The notes: a model not told the origin generated them from the sequence alone. A stretch of 43,044 nt of DNA from Micromonospora sp. MW-13 (GCF_003434305.1 NZ_QKKX01000006.1:1-43044), one strand, 5' to 3'. Counted from the stretch's first letter, positions 28,671-35,714 are shown. A program made the numbers and translations.

Positions 28671-29543
28671 GTGGACATTTCCGCCCTGCTGCGCGACTGT
28701 CTGGCCGAGCTGCCGCCGGGGCAGGTGCTGGCGGTCGCGGCCGTCGTGCTCGCCGCCGAGGTGGGGCTGCTTGTGGGGGTGGTCCTGCCTGCGGCCACCG
28801 TCATGCTCACCGTGGGGCTGCTGGCCCGGATGGGGCGGTTGGACCTGGGCGCCGCGCTCGCGGTGACCACGCTGGCTGCGTTCGTCGGCGACCAGCTCGG
28901 CTACCTGGAGGGGCGGCTGCTCGGCCGGCGGATCCGGGACGGCGTGATCGGGCGGCGCATCGGGGCGGACCGGTGGCGGCGGGCCGAGGCACTGGTCGCC
29001 GCCCGGGGTGGTCCGGCCGTCCTGGTCGGGCGCTGGACCGCCTTCGTCCGGACCCTGGTGCCCCGGGTCGCCGGGGCAGCCGGCCTGCCGTATCGGCGGT
29101 TCGTGCTCTTCGAGGGGCTGGCCGTGCTGGTCTGGGTGCCGGGGACGGTACTGGTCGGGTACGCCGCCGGGGCCGCCTCGGCCGGCATGCTGACAGCCGC
29201 CGCGGGCGGGCTGGTCGTGGTGGTCGCCGCCGTGGTGCTGCTGCGCCGGCTCCGGGTACGCCGTTCCGCTGCTGCCCGCCGCCCCTGCGCCGGCTCGACC
29301 CGCGCCCGCCGTGCCCCCGCCGCCCGCCGGAGGTTGACCGGCCAGTCCCCTGACCCGCGCCGCCCGGGCCCCGGCCTGACCGCCCCCGCCACCCGCAACA
29401 CCCCCACCCCTCCCCCCGCTGACCCAACACAAACCCGCTCCCACCCCACCCCCGCGATCTTGCACTCGGTACCCAGGCATAACGGGACAAGAGGTGTTCT
29501 CCCGGGGCCGCAACTGCAAGATCGCGGGAGCGGGGAGGGCTAG
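28671..29543 (+). CDS. DedA/SNARE-associated family membrane protein with anomalous C-terminal run-on
   Basis: Residues 1-~200 are a DedA-type integral membrane protein: LPAATVMLTVGLLAR, FVGDQLGYLEGRLLGRR, the conserved [24 protein letters not shown] segment, and terminal hydrophobic helices. DedA proteins are proton-linked membrane-homeostasis proteins and include undecaprenyl-phosphate or lipid flippases. After the basic end LRRLRVRRS, the frame runs another ~85 residues of Arg/Pro/Thr-rich low complexity, through a G/C-rich tract and the palindrome at 29451-29528. It ends only after overlapping the opposite VOC gene by 4 bp. That tail looks like read-out of repeat DNA or the result of a lost stop. 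The GTG start at 28671 lacks a strong ribosome-binding site. Confidence 0.82.
   Translation: MDISALLRDCLAELPPGQVLAVAAVVLAAEVGLLVGVVLPAATVMLTVGLLARMGRLDLGAALAVTTLAAFVGDQLGYLEGRLLGRRIRDGVIGRRIGADRWRRAEALVAARGGPAVLVGRWTAFVRTLVPRVAGAAGLPYRRFVLFEGLAVLVWVPGTVLVGYAAGAASAGMLTAAAGGLVVVVAAVVLLRRLRVRRSAAARRPCAGSTRARRAPAARRRLTGQSPDPRRPGPGLTAPATRNTPTPPPADPTQTRSHPTPAILHSVPRHNGTRGVLPGPQLQDRGSGEG
29451..29528. repeat. GATC-containing palindrome with C-rich flank (composite element copy 2)
   Basis: Perfect 14-bp outer arms (29451-29464 CCCGCGATCTTGCA with 29515-29528) enclose a 50-base loop. The left flank 29395-29450 is C-rich on plus, so on the minus strand the palindrome is followed by a G-rich tract with GGGTCAGCGGGG. 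That is the same palindrome-then-G-tract order as copies 1 and 3. It lies at the 3' ends of the convergent DedA and VOC genes. Confidence 0.75.
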
Positions 29544-29959
29544 TTGGTGGTGGCGATCAGTTCGACCTCGTACCCCTGGTCGTCGGTCAGGTAGGCCGCG
29601 TAGGTGTCCGGGCCCCCGGCGTGCGGGTGGCGGTCCGGGAAGAGCAGGTGCCAGCCGTGGGCCGGCGCGATCGCGACCAGCCGGTCCACGGCGGCCGGCG
29701 GGCCGGCGTGGAAGGCCAGGTGGTTCAGGCCCGGGGCGAGCCGGTCGTGGTTTCGCCCGGACAACGCGGGGGACTCCTCCAGCACCAGGTACGTCGGGCC
29801 GAGCCGCCAGGACCGGCCCGCCGGCCAGTCCTGGAACGGCGTCCAGCCCAGCTCGCCCAGCAACCAGCCCCAGCTACGGACCGCGCCGGCCAGGTCGGGC
29901 ACCCAGAGTTCGACGTGGTGCAGGGCCCCGACCGGGGCGCGGCCGGCGTCGACGCTCAG
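29540..29959 (-). CDS. VOC (glyoxalase/bleomycin-resistance) family protein, probable CTG start
   Basis: A ~139-residue single-domain protein of the vicinal-oxygen-chelate superfamily. LHHVELWVPDLAGAVRSW is the first beta-alpha unit, NHLAFHAGPPAAVDRL the second, and the C-terminus is DDQGYEVELIATTN. The His near the start and the Glu in YEVEL are likely metal ligands. No ATG, GTG or TTG occurs between the upstream in-frame stop (29963-29965) and the first beta strand. The GTG at 29902 would delete HHVELW. CTG at 29957-29959, overlapping the stop of the upstream adenosyltransferase gene, is the best start; CTG at 29921-29923 is second choice. Ligand unknown. Confidence 0.72.
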   Translation of the reverse strand: MSVDAGRAPVGALHHVELWVPDLAGAVRSWGWLLGELGWTPFQDWPAGRSWRLGPTYLVLEESPALSGRNHDRLAPGLNHLAFHAGPPAAVDRLVAIAPAHGWHLLFPDRHPHAGGPDTYAAYLTDDQGYEVELIATTN

Positions 29960-30528
29960 CGCTTACCGCCCGGCACCCACAGCACGTCCCCTGCCGGATT
30001 TGCCGTTCTTGACAGGATAAAGAGCAGATCGGAGAGCCGGTTGAGATACTTTGCCGGGAGGGTGCTGGTCCGATCGGGATCGTGGGCGACCAGCGCCCAC
30101 GCCGCGCGCTCGGCCCGCCGGGCGACCGTCCGTGCCACGTGCAGCAGCGCAGCTCCTGCCGTGCCGCCGGGGAGGATGAAGGAGTCGAGCTTGCTCAGGC
30201 GTGCGTTGTACTCGTCGCACCATCCTTCGAGACGGTCCACGTACTCCTCGGTGACCCGCAGCGGCGGGTACTCCGGGTCCGGCTCCACGGGGGTGGCCAG
30301 GTCGGCGCCGACGTCGAACATGTCGTTCTGGATCGACCCCAGCACCGCCCGTAGCTCGTCGTCGAGCTGCCCCAGCGCGAGCGCGACGCCGATCGCGGCG
30401 TTGCACTCGTCGACGTCCGCGTACGCGGCGATCCGCGGATCGGTCTTCGGCACCTGCTCGTTGTTGCTCAGCCTGGTCATGCCGGCGTCGCCGGCCCTGG
30501 TGTAGATGCGCGTGAGGTGGACGGCCAT
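29956..30528 (-). CDS. Cob(I)alamin adenosyltransferase, PduO type
   Basis: A 190-residue cytoplasmic enzyme transferring the adenosyl group of ATP to cob(I)alamin to make adenosylcobalamin. The ATP-binding N-terminus reads [16 protein letters not shown]; the C-terminal helices carry [13 protein letters not shown] and [15 protein letters not shown]. Helix [12 protein letters not shown] follows the family pattern. Its product is the cofactor of the ethylmalonyl-CoA mutase encoded at 39216-41219. The ATG at 30528 overlaps the ATG of divergent murA within CATG, an arrangement also known next to murA in mycobacteria. Confidence 0.94.
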   Translation of the reverse strand: MAVHLTRIYTRAGDAGMTRLSNNEQVPKTDPRIAAYADVDECNAAIGVALALGQLDDELRAVLGSIQNDMFDVGADLATPVEPDPEYPPLRVTEEYVDRLEGWCDEYNARLSKLDSFILPGGTAGAALLHVARTVARRAERAAWALVAHDPDRTSTLPAKYLNRLSDLLFILSRTANPAGDVLWVPGGKR

Positions 30529-31963
30529 GACGCACAGCCTACGGATACCCGACCTGACGATCCCCGCTCGGCCGGCCCCGACCCGGGCGGCCGGGGTCGG
30601 CCCCGGCGACGCCGGGGACCCGGCGGTCAACGACGTCGACGTCATCCGGGTCGCCGGGGACGCCCGGCTGGCCGGGACGGTGCACGTCGTCGGGGCGAAG
30701 AACTCGGCCCTCAAACTGATGGCCGCCGCGCTGCTCGCCCCCGGGCGCAGCGTCATCACGAACGTCCCGCGGATCACCGACATCGCCATCATGGGCGAGG
30801 TGCTGCGCCGGCTGGGGTGCGGCGTCCGGTTCGACGCGGACGACCCCGTCGACCCGATGGTGGCCCGGGGCGGGGTGGCCCGGTCCAGGTCGGTCACCAT
30901 CGACGTGCCCGACCGGCCCGGCGCGGAGGCCGACTACGACCTGGTCCGCCGGCTGCGCGCGTCGATCTGCGTGCTCGGCCCGCTGCTGGCCCGCCGGGGG
31001 TACGTCCGGGTGGCCCACCCCGGCGGGGACGCCATCGGCTCCCGGGGGCTGGACATGCACATCGCCGGGCTGACCCGGATGGGCGCGAACATCTCCGGTG
31101 AGCACGGCTTCGTCATCGCCGCCGCCCCGGACGGCCTGCACGGCGCGGACATCGTGCTCGACTTCCCCAGCGTCGGGGCCACCGAGAACCTGGTGATGGC
31201 CGCCGTGCTGGCCCGGGGCGCGACGATGATCGACAACGCGGCCCGGGAACCGGAGATCGTGGACATCTGCTCGATGCTGATCCGGATGGGTGCCCGGATC
31301 GAGGGGGAGGGCACCTCCACCCTGCACATCGAGGGGGTACCCGAGCTGCGGCCGGTACGGCACGCCACCGTCGGCGACCGGATCGTCGCCGGGACCTGGG
31401 CGTTCGCCGCCGCGATGACCCGGGGCGACGTCACCGTGACGGGGATCGACCCGGGCTTCCTGGAGGTCGCGCTGGACAAGCTGGTCTGCGCCGGCGGCCT
31501 GGTGGAGACCCGCGGCGACGCCTTCCGGGTACGGGTCGACGAGCGCCCCCTGGCGGTGGACGTGGTCACCCTGCCGTACCCGGGCTTCGCCACCGACCTG
31601 CTGCCGATGGCGATCGGGCTCGCCGCGGTCAGCGACGGGGCTTCCCTGATCACCGAGAACATCTTCGACGGCCGGTTCATGTTCGCCAACGAGATGATGC
31701 GGCTCGGCGCGGACATCAAGACCGACGGCCACCACGCCGTGGTCCGGGGCCGGGACCGGCTCTCCGGCGCCCCCGTCCGGGCCACCGACATCCGGGCCGG
31801 CGCCGGGCTGATCATCGCCGGGCTCTGCGCCGACGGGGTCACCGAGGTCTCCCACGTGCACCACGTCGACCGCGGCTACCCGGACTTCGTCGCCGACCTG
31901 CGGGCGCTGGGCGTGGAGGTCGAGCGGGGCAGCGTACCGGACGAGCCGGCGCTGGAGATCTGA
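30527..31963 (+). CDS. murA: UDP-N-acetylglucosamine 1-carboxyvinyltransferase (Asp-type MurA)
   Basis: First committed step of peptidoglycan synthesis: transfer of enolpyruvate from PEP to UDP-GlcNAc. The 478-residue protein has [17 protein letters not shown] near the N-terminus, [17 protein letters not shown], and [15 protein letters not shown]. In most bacteria the loop has a catalytic Cys at the Asp position (here ~168). Asp at this site, as in mycobacterial MurA, gives intrinsic fosfomycin resistance. A ~35-residue Pro-rich N-terminal extension precedes the usual start. The ATG at 30527 is the only good start in frame before the domain, apart from the ATG at 30506, and it shares bases with the divergent adenosyltransferase ATG. 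Confidence 0.95.
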   Translation: MTHSLRIPDLTIPARPAPTRAAGVGPGDAGDPAVNDVDVIRVAGDARLAGTVHVVGAKNSALKLMAAALLAPGRSVITNVPRITDIAIMGEVLRRLGCGVRFDADDPVDPMVARGGVARSRSVTIDVPDRPGAEADYDLVRRLRASICVLGPLLARRGYVRVAHPGGDAIGSRGLDMHIAGLTRMGANISGEHGFVIAAAPDGLHGADIVLDFPSVGATENLVMAAVLARGATMIDNAAREPEIVDICSMLIRMGARIEGEGTSTLHIEGVPELRPVRHATVGDRIVAGTWAFAAAMTRGDVTVTGIDPGFLEVALDKLVCAGGLVETRGDAFRVRVDERPLAVDVVTLPYPGFATDLLPMAIGLAAVSDGASLITENIFDGRFMFANEMMRLGADIKTDGHHAVVRGRDRLSGAPVRATDIRAGAGLIIAGLCADGVTEVSHVHHVDRGYPDFVADLRALGVEVERGSVPDEPALEI

Positions 31964-31970
31964 CCGCGGA

Positions 31971-31990
31971 GCGGCGGCCCGGCCCGCCGC
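31971..31990 (+). terminator. Small hairpin after murA
   Basis: A 7-bp GC stem (31971-31977 with 31984-31990) and a six-base loop lie 7 bp after the stop. It is a modest terminator candidate. Confidence 0.45.
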
Positions 31991-32043
31991 TGGCCCGGCC
32001 CGCCGCCCGGTGGCCGGCTTAGCCATCGTTCAGTGTCGCCGAC

Positions 32044-32049
32044 TAGGGT
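32044..32049 (+). promoter_or_regulatory. -10 box for the hydroxyacyl-CoA dehydrogenase gene
   Basis: TAGGGT (TANNNT) lies 35 bp before the ATG at 32085. The leader includes a GAGGGAGAAG ribosome-binding site. No clear -35 is visible. Confidence 0.5.
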
Positions 32050-32084
32050 GCAGACAGACACTCAATCAGGCGAGGGAGAAGCAG

Positions 32085-32933
32085 ATGGCGGGTCGACTCG
32101 CGGTCGTCGGGGCCGGGCTGATGGGCTCGGGCATCGCCCAGGTGGCGGCGCAGGCGGGCTGGCAGGTGACGCTGCGGGACCTGGACGACGCGGCCACCGG
32201 TCGCGGACTGGCCGGCATCCGCAAGTCGCTGGACAAGTTCGCCGAGAAGGGCAGGATCGAGGCCGCCGAGGTCGAGGCCACGCTGGGCCGGATCACCCCG
32301 ACCACCGACCTGGAGGCGGCGGCCGACGCGGACATCGTAATCGAGGCGGTGTTCGAGCGGCTGGAGGTCAAGCACGAGGTCTTCCGGGCGCTCGACAAGA
32401 TCTGCAAGGCCGACGCGGTGCTCGCGACCAACACCTCGGCCATCCCGGTCACCCAGATCGCCGCCGTCACCGAGCGCCCGGAGGCGGTCGTCGGCACGCA
32501 CTTCTTCTCCCCGGTGCCGATGATGCAGCTCTGCGAGCTGGTCCGGGGCTACAAGACCAGCGACGAGACCCTGGGCACCGCGAAGGCGTTCGCCGAGGAG
32601 ATCGGCAAGACCGTCGTGGTGGTGAACCGGGATATCGCCGGCTTCGTCACGACCCGGTTGATCTCCGCCCTGGTCGTCGAGGCGGTCAAGCTGGTCGAGT
32701 CCGGCGTGGTGTCGGCCGAGGACCTGGACACGGCCTGCAAGCTTGGCTTCGGCCACGCCATGGGCCCGCTGGCCACCACCGACCTGACCGGCGTGGACGT
32801 GCTGCTGCACGCTTCGAGGAACATCTACACCGACACCGCCGACGAGAAGTTCTTCCCGCCGGAGCTGCTCCAGCGCATGGTCACCGCCGGCGACCTGGGC
32901 CGCAAGACCGGCAAGGGCTTCTACACGTACTGA
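32085..32933 (+). CDS. 3-hydroxybutyryl-CoA dehydrogenase family protein
   Basis: A 282-residue NAD(P)-dependent enzyme interconverting acetoacetyl-CoA and 3-hydroxybutyryl-CoA. The N-terminal Rossmann fold has VVGAGLMGSGIAQVAAQAG. Next come VIEAVFERLEVKHEVF and NTSAIPVTQIA, then the catalytic His in GTHFFSPVPMMQLCELV. NRDIAGFVTTRLI and DLGRKTGKGFYTY complete the family pattern. Length fits the short single-function type (Hbd/FadB2-like), not the FadB fusion. It could feed either the ethylmalonyl-CoA route, polyhydroxybutyrate or general C4 acyl-CoA metabolism. Confidence 0.93.
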   Translation: MAGRLAVVGAGLMGSGIAQVAAQAGWQVTLRDLDDAATGRGLAGIRKSLDKFAEKGRIEAAEVEATLGRITPTTDLEAAADADIVIEAVFERLEVKHEVFRALDKICKADAVLATNTSAIPVTQIAAVTERPEAVVGTHFFSPVPMMQLCELVRGYKTSDETLGTAKAFAEEIGKTVVVVNRDIAGFVTTRLISALVVEAVKLVESGVVSAEDLDTACKLGFGHAMGPLATTDLTGVDVLLHASRNIYTDTADEKFFPPELLQRMVTAGDLGRKTGKGFYTY

Positions 32934-32944
32934 CGCCGCACCGA

Positions 32945-32981
32945 CCCCTGATCCGTTCCCCGCTCGGGGCCGGGTCAGGGG
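32945..32981. terminator. Hairpin between convergent dehydrogenase and esterase genes
   Basis: CCCCTGATCC (32945-32954) pairs with GGGTCAGGGG (32972-32981) with one mismatch; the flanking GCCGC/GCGGC could extend it. The right arm includes the esterase stop codon. Confidence 0.5.
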
Positions 32982-33790
32982 CGCGGCGGCGTGAGGGCGG
33001 CGGCCAGGAACGAGAAGGCCGCCGGGACGACCGTGCCCCAGTAGACGAAGTTGTGCCGGCCGTCGGCGTACTCGGCCCTGGCCGGCGGCTCGGGCAGGGC
33101 GCGGGCCAGGGCCCGCACGTCGCGCAGCAGGCCGTCCTGCCGGCCGCACCAGAGCCCGACCGGCGTGCCGTGCAGCCGTGCCACGTCGGTGAAGACCGCG
33201 TCTCCGGGGCGTACGGCGGGGGAGAACGCGGCCACCGCGCGCAGCCAGCCGGGGAAGGTCTCGGCGAGCAGCAGCGATCCGAAGCCGCCCATCGACCAGC
33301 CCCAGGCAGCGACGCGGCTGGTGTCGAAGCCGCGTTCGGCGCACCAGGCCGGCAGCTCCTCGCGCACCATCCGCTGCGGGTCGTCCGCACCCGAGCGCCG
33401 CCAGGAGAGCCGCCCGCCGGTCGCCCCGGCGAGTGCGAATGGCGGAGCGCCCCGCTGCACCGCGTCCGTGAGGAACCGGGCGAGCCCGAAGCGCGCGTAG
33501 TCGCGCGGGGTGGACGATGCGCCGTGCAGCACCAGGCAGACCGGCAGCCCTCGCCCGTCGCCGTGCCCGGCCGGCACGGCCGTCCAGAAGTCGACGGCAC
33601 GGCCCCGGGCCGCCGACTGCCGTCGGATCAGCCGCGCGTCACCGGCCGGGGCGTCGGGCAGCGCCGGTGCCGGCCCCGGGCGCGGGCGGGTCAGCTCCTT
33701 CGCCGCCGCGCCGCCGACCACGGTCAGCGCCGCCGTGGCGGCCCCGGCCAGGAGTAGCCGTCGCCGCGTCGGTCCCGCCACCACCGGCAC
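32975..33790 (-). CDS. Exported alpha/beta-hydrolase esterase with Tat-type signal
   Basis: A 271-residue esterase-D/antigen-85-like hydrolase. The N-terminus TRRRLLLAGAATAALTVVGG is a twin-arginine type export signal. VCLVLHGASSTPRDYA is the oxyanion-hole strand region, GWSMGGFGSLLLAE holds the nucleophile Ser, GRQDGLLRDV the likely Asp, and DGRHNFVYWGT the catalytic His. The substrate is unknown; cell-envelope or extracellular esters are plausible. The GTG at 33790 is chosen to include the Tat motif. Confidence 0.87.
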   Translation of the reverse strand: MPVVAGPTRRRLLLAGAATAALTVVGGAAAKELTRPRPGPAPALPDAPAGDARLIRRQSAARGRAVDFWTAVPAGHGDGRGLPVCLVLHGASSTPRDYARFGLARFLTDAVQRGAPPFALAGATGGRLSWRRSGADDPQRMVREELPAWCAERGFDTSRVAAWGWSMGGFGSLLLAETFPGWLRAVAAFSPAVRPGDAVFTDVARLHGTPVGLWCGRQDGLLRDVRALARALPEPPARAEYADGRHNFVYWGTVVPAAFSFLAAALTPPRP

Positions 33791-33833
33791 AGTCTGCCAG
33801 CCCCGTCCTCGGCCCGCCGCCCCGCCGCACGCG

Positions 33834-33863
33834 GGGATCGATACCCCCGCACACGCGGGGAAC
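33834..33863 (-). repeat. Solitary CRISPR-repeat-like element
   Basis: Read on minus, GTTCCCCGCG, then a different four-base loop, then CGGGGGT and GATCCC match the repeat of the array at 35127-35278, with a three-base insertion before GATCCC. The element is 1.3 kb from that array, at the 3' side of the intervening gene. It may be a degenerate orphan repeat, or simply a GC-rich hairpin of similar form. Confidence 0.45.
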
Positions 33864-33878
33864 CCCAGGGCCCTCGTT

Positions 33879-33912
33879 GCGGCGAGGGCGACGACGTATT
33901 CACCCTCGCCGC
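33879..33912 (-). terminator. Hairpin terminator after the membrane-anchored protein gene
   Basis: A perfect 10-bp stem (33879-33888 with 33903-33912) with a 14-base loop lies 13 bp downstream of the minus-strand stop at 33926. Confidence 0.65.
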
Positions 33913-33925
33913 CCTCGAACCGGCC

Positions 33926-34930
33926 TCAGCGGATGACCTCCGTGAACCTCTCGTACTGTTTCCTGGCGTAGTACGCGGTGAGGCCGTCCGGCAGGTCACC
34001 GCTGGTCATGACGGTGATCAGGTAGCTGCCGTCGCGGATGTAGACGTCGGAGTGCCCGGCGTACTGGTAGCCGACCGTCTCGTCCCCCATCGGTGTGACG
34101 GCCACGAGGCGGCCGTGCAGGCACTGTTCCTCGTTCGTGCGCCGCCAGGCCAGGGCCTGTTCGGCCCCGGCCGGGTCGCTGTGCATCTGGATGTCCACGC
34201 TCATCCCCGCGGACCCGGAACCAAAGTTGTTCGACACACCGAAGCTCCCCGGGAGGCTGCCCCGCAGCGCGTCGCACGGCCAGTCGGCGGGGAGCGCAGG
34301 GAAGCCCGTCCACCCGTTCTGCACCCAGCTCTCCGGGACGTCAGATCTGCCCAGAATGGCGTCGGCCAACTCCCCGGTCGTTTCCGGCGCGGTCTTCGCC
34401 GACTCTTTCGGGGGGCTGTCCGAGCCCGGGTCAGCCTGGCCTCTTGTGGTGTCCGTCGGGCTGTGCACGGGGTCGTCGCCGGCGATGAGATGCGCCCCGC
34501 CGTAGATCCCCAGGGCCACTAGCGCGACGAACACGAGGGCTGCAGCGAGTAGGGACAGCCGGACGTTGCGGGTGTTGCTGACCGTCACGGGCCCCAGGGA
34601 GAAGATGTTCCGGCCCCGTACCGTGGTGCCCTCGAACGTGATGCTGCCGGTCGTGGTGCGGGTGGGTTTGGTGGCCGCCAGGGCCGCGGCGATGCGCTCG
34701 GCGAAGCCCGGGTCGGCGTCCACTTCCGCCTGGAGCAGCGTGCGCAGTTCGTCGATCGCAGCCGGGTCGTCGGGCCGGTCCTCGACCGCGCGTAGGGCCG
34801 TGGATCCTCGGTCGGTCCCCACGAGCCGGTCGCGCACCATCGTATAGATCGACTGCCCCATTTCGGTGCCGGCCGCGGCGGCGGTGCCGCCCGCCATCTG
34901 CATGATGAGCTGAAGCACTGTCTCGACCAC
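33926..34930 (-). CDS. Unrecognised membrane-anchored protein: helical N-domain, single membrane helix, secreted C-domain
   Basis: A 334-residue protein of no family I can name. Residues 1-88 are predicted helical and cytoplasmic, with Ala/Gly-rich helix packing (GGTAAAAGTEMGQ) and acidic helices. Residues ~95-121 form a short polar beta-prone run (GSITFEGTTVRGRN then SLGPVTVSNT) directly before a membrane helix at ~124-146. A Pro/Ser/Thr linker (~150-185) leads to an outside domain (~186-334) with exactly two Cys (C219, C270), a likely disulfide, and VTPMGDETVGYQY, a pattern seen in actinobacterial sensor-like lipoproteins. The GTG at 34930 follows GAGGGG. Codon use is less GC-extreme than in flanking genes and it sits beside CRISPR and recombinase remnants, so it may be acquired. 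Sensing or anchoring is a guess. Confidence 0.75.
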   Translation of the reverse strand: MVETVLQLIMQMAGGTAAAAGTEMGQSIYTMVRDRLVGTDRGSTALRAVEDRPDDPAAIDELRTLLQAEVDADPGFAERIAAALAATKPTRTTTGSITFEGTTVRGRNIFSLGPVTVSNTRNVRLSLLAAALVFVALVALGIYGGAHLIAGDDPVHSPTDTTRGQADPGSDSPPKESAKTAPETTGELADAILGRSDVPESWVQNGWTGFPALPADWPCDALRGSLPGSFGVSNNFGSGSAGMSVDIQMHSDPAGAEQALAWRRTNEEQCLHGRLVAVTPMGDETVGYQYAGHSDVYIRDGSYLITVMTSGDLPDGLTAYYARKQYERFTEVIR

Positions 34931-34944
34931 GTGCGTCGTCCCCT

Positions 34945-35037
34945 CTGGAGATCGGGTCGGCTGAACCTGGTCTTGGCGCGGGTGCTGGTGCGGGCGTATC
35001 CAATGCGGACGGTGTTGGTGTACTCCGCAGCGACCAT
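34945..35037 (-). pseudogene. N-terminal remnant of a small serine recombinase (resolvase/invertase)
   Basis: The minus-strand frame from an ATG at 35037 reads VRIGYARTSTRAKTRF then SRPDLQ. RIGYARxST is the conserved N-terminus of small serine recombinases, with the catalytic Ser, and LQ begins the next helix. The normal continuation (about 150 more residues) is absent. The fragment runs straight into the leader of the membrane-anchored protein gene. It is too short for certainty. Confidence 0.45.
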
Positions 35038-35126
35038 GCCGCTATCGTTCCGGAATCCCACCGTACGACGGGAGGTCGAGGCTCTGTCGAGCGGCTGGGC
35101 GACCCGCTCGGCACTCTGCCGGCGGT

Positions 35127-35278
35127 GGGATCACCCCCGCGTGCGCGGGGAACAGACCGTCTACGACCCGGACGAGCCGGCCCGCCAGGGATCACCCCCG
35201 CGTGCGCGGGGAACAGTTCACGCCGGGGCACCGTCTCCGCCTGGGGCAGGGATCACCCCCCGCGTGCGCGGGGAACAG
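35127..35278 (-). CRISPR. Type I-E-like CRISPR mini-array: three repeats, two 32-bp spacers
   Basis: Repeats lie at 35127-35155, 35188-35216 (identical, 29 bp) and 35249-35278 (30 bp, one extra C in the C-run). Spacers at 35156-35187 and 35217-35248 are 32 bp each. On the minus strand the repeat begins CTGTTCCCCGCGCACGCGGG and ends GTGATCCC. It has the short GC hairpin of the I-E class (compare the E. coli GTGTTCCCCGC type). The 29+32 geometry is that of type I-E. An AT-rich leader adjoins the third repeat, so that repeat is leader-proximal and transcription runs on minus. No cas gene lies in the window, so crRNA processing would depend on Cas proteins encoded elsewhere. Confidence 0.88.
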
Positions 35279-35345
35279 ACTTCTTGACCTGCGGGTCTAT
35301 AGATCAACTGTGCTGATTTTATTCACTTTGCCAGTCAAGATCGTC
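35279..35345 (-). promoter_or_regulatory. CRISPR leader
   Basis: About 65 bp of AT-rich sequence adjoin the variant repeat, strikingly unlike the surrounding high-GC DNA. On minus they include GTGAATAAAATCAG and end CCCGCAGGTCAAGAAGT before the first repeat. AT-rich leaders drive array transcription and guide spacer integration. From 35346 to 35494 I see no gene. Confidence 0.7.
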
Positions 35346-35494
35346 TCCCTGGCGGGTGCTTGATGGCTGTTGCCCGGCTCGATTTGCGCAGACGTACGGG
35401 CGTCATCGGCGGCTGGACGGCCCGGCTGGCGTGACGACACACGGCGTTGGATCCGCTGATGGAGTTCCTGCCGCTCTGTCTGGTGGCGGCTGCC

Positions 35495-35701
35495 TCAGTT
35501 GCCAGAAAGTTCGGCTTTGATTCCTTCGACGAAGGTGGCCCAGGACTTCGGTTCGAAGGTCAATACCGGGCCGGTCGGGTCCTTGCTGTCCCGTAGCCCG
35601 ACCTTGCCCGACAGGTTGTCCGCGACCTCAACGCAGTTGCCGGAACCGTTGCTGCGGCTGCTCTTCCGCCAGGTCACACGGGCCGTGCCGACCTCTTCCA
35701 C
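35495..35701 (-). CDS. DUF397 small protein
   Basis: A 68-residue DUF397 protein: VTWRKSSRSNGSGNCVEVAD, VGLRDSKDPTGPVLTF and WATFVEGIKAELSG are its full signature. DUF397 genes are paired with XRE regulators across Streptomyces and relatives, and the pairs are proposed to act in development or as toxin-antitoxin-like modules. Here it lies 13 bp after the XRE gene in the same direction. The GTG at 35701 gives the usual length. Confidence 0.92.
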   Translation of the reverse strand: MEEVGTARVTWRKSSRSNGSGNCVEVADNLSGKVGLRDSKDPTGPVLTFEPKSWATFVEGIKAELSGN

Positions 35702-35714
35702 CCGCGCCGTCCTC

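Noticed and set aside
33840..33865. Certain CRISPR repeat at 33834-33863
   Set aside because: The match is partial, has a three-base insertion and no neighbouring spacer or second repeat, so it is listed as repeat-like only.
35346..35494. Possible transposase or Cas2 remnant between the CRISPR leader and DUF397
   Set aside because: All frames read here gave no recognisable motif and short stop-interrupted peptides.
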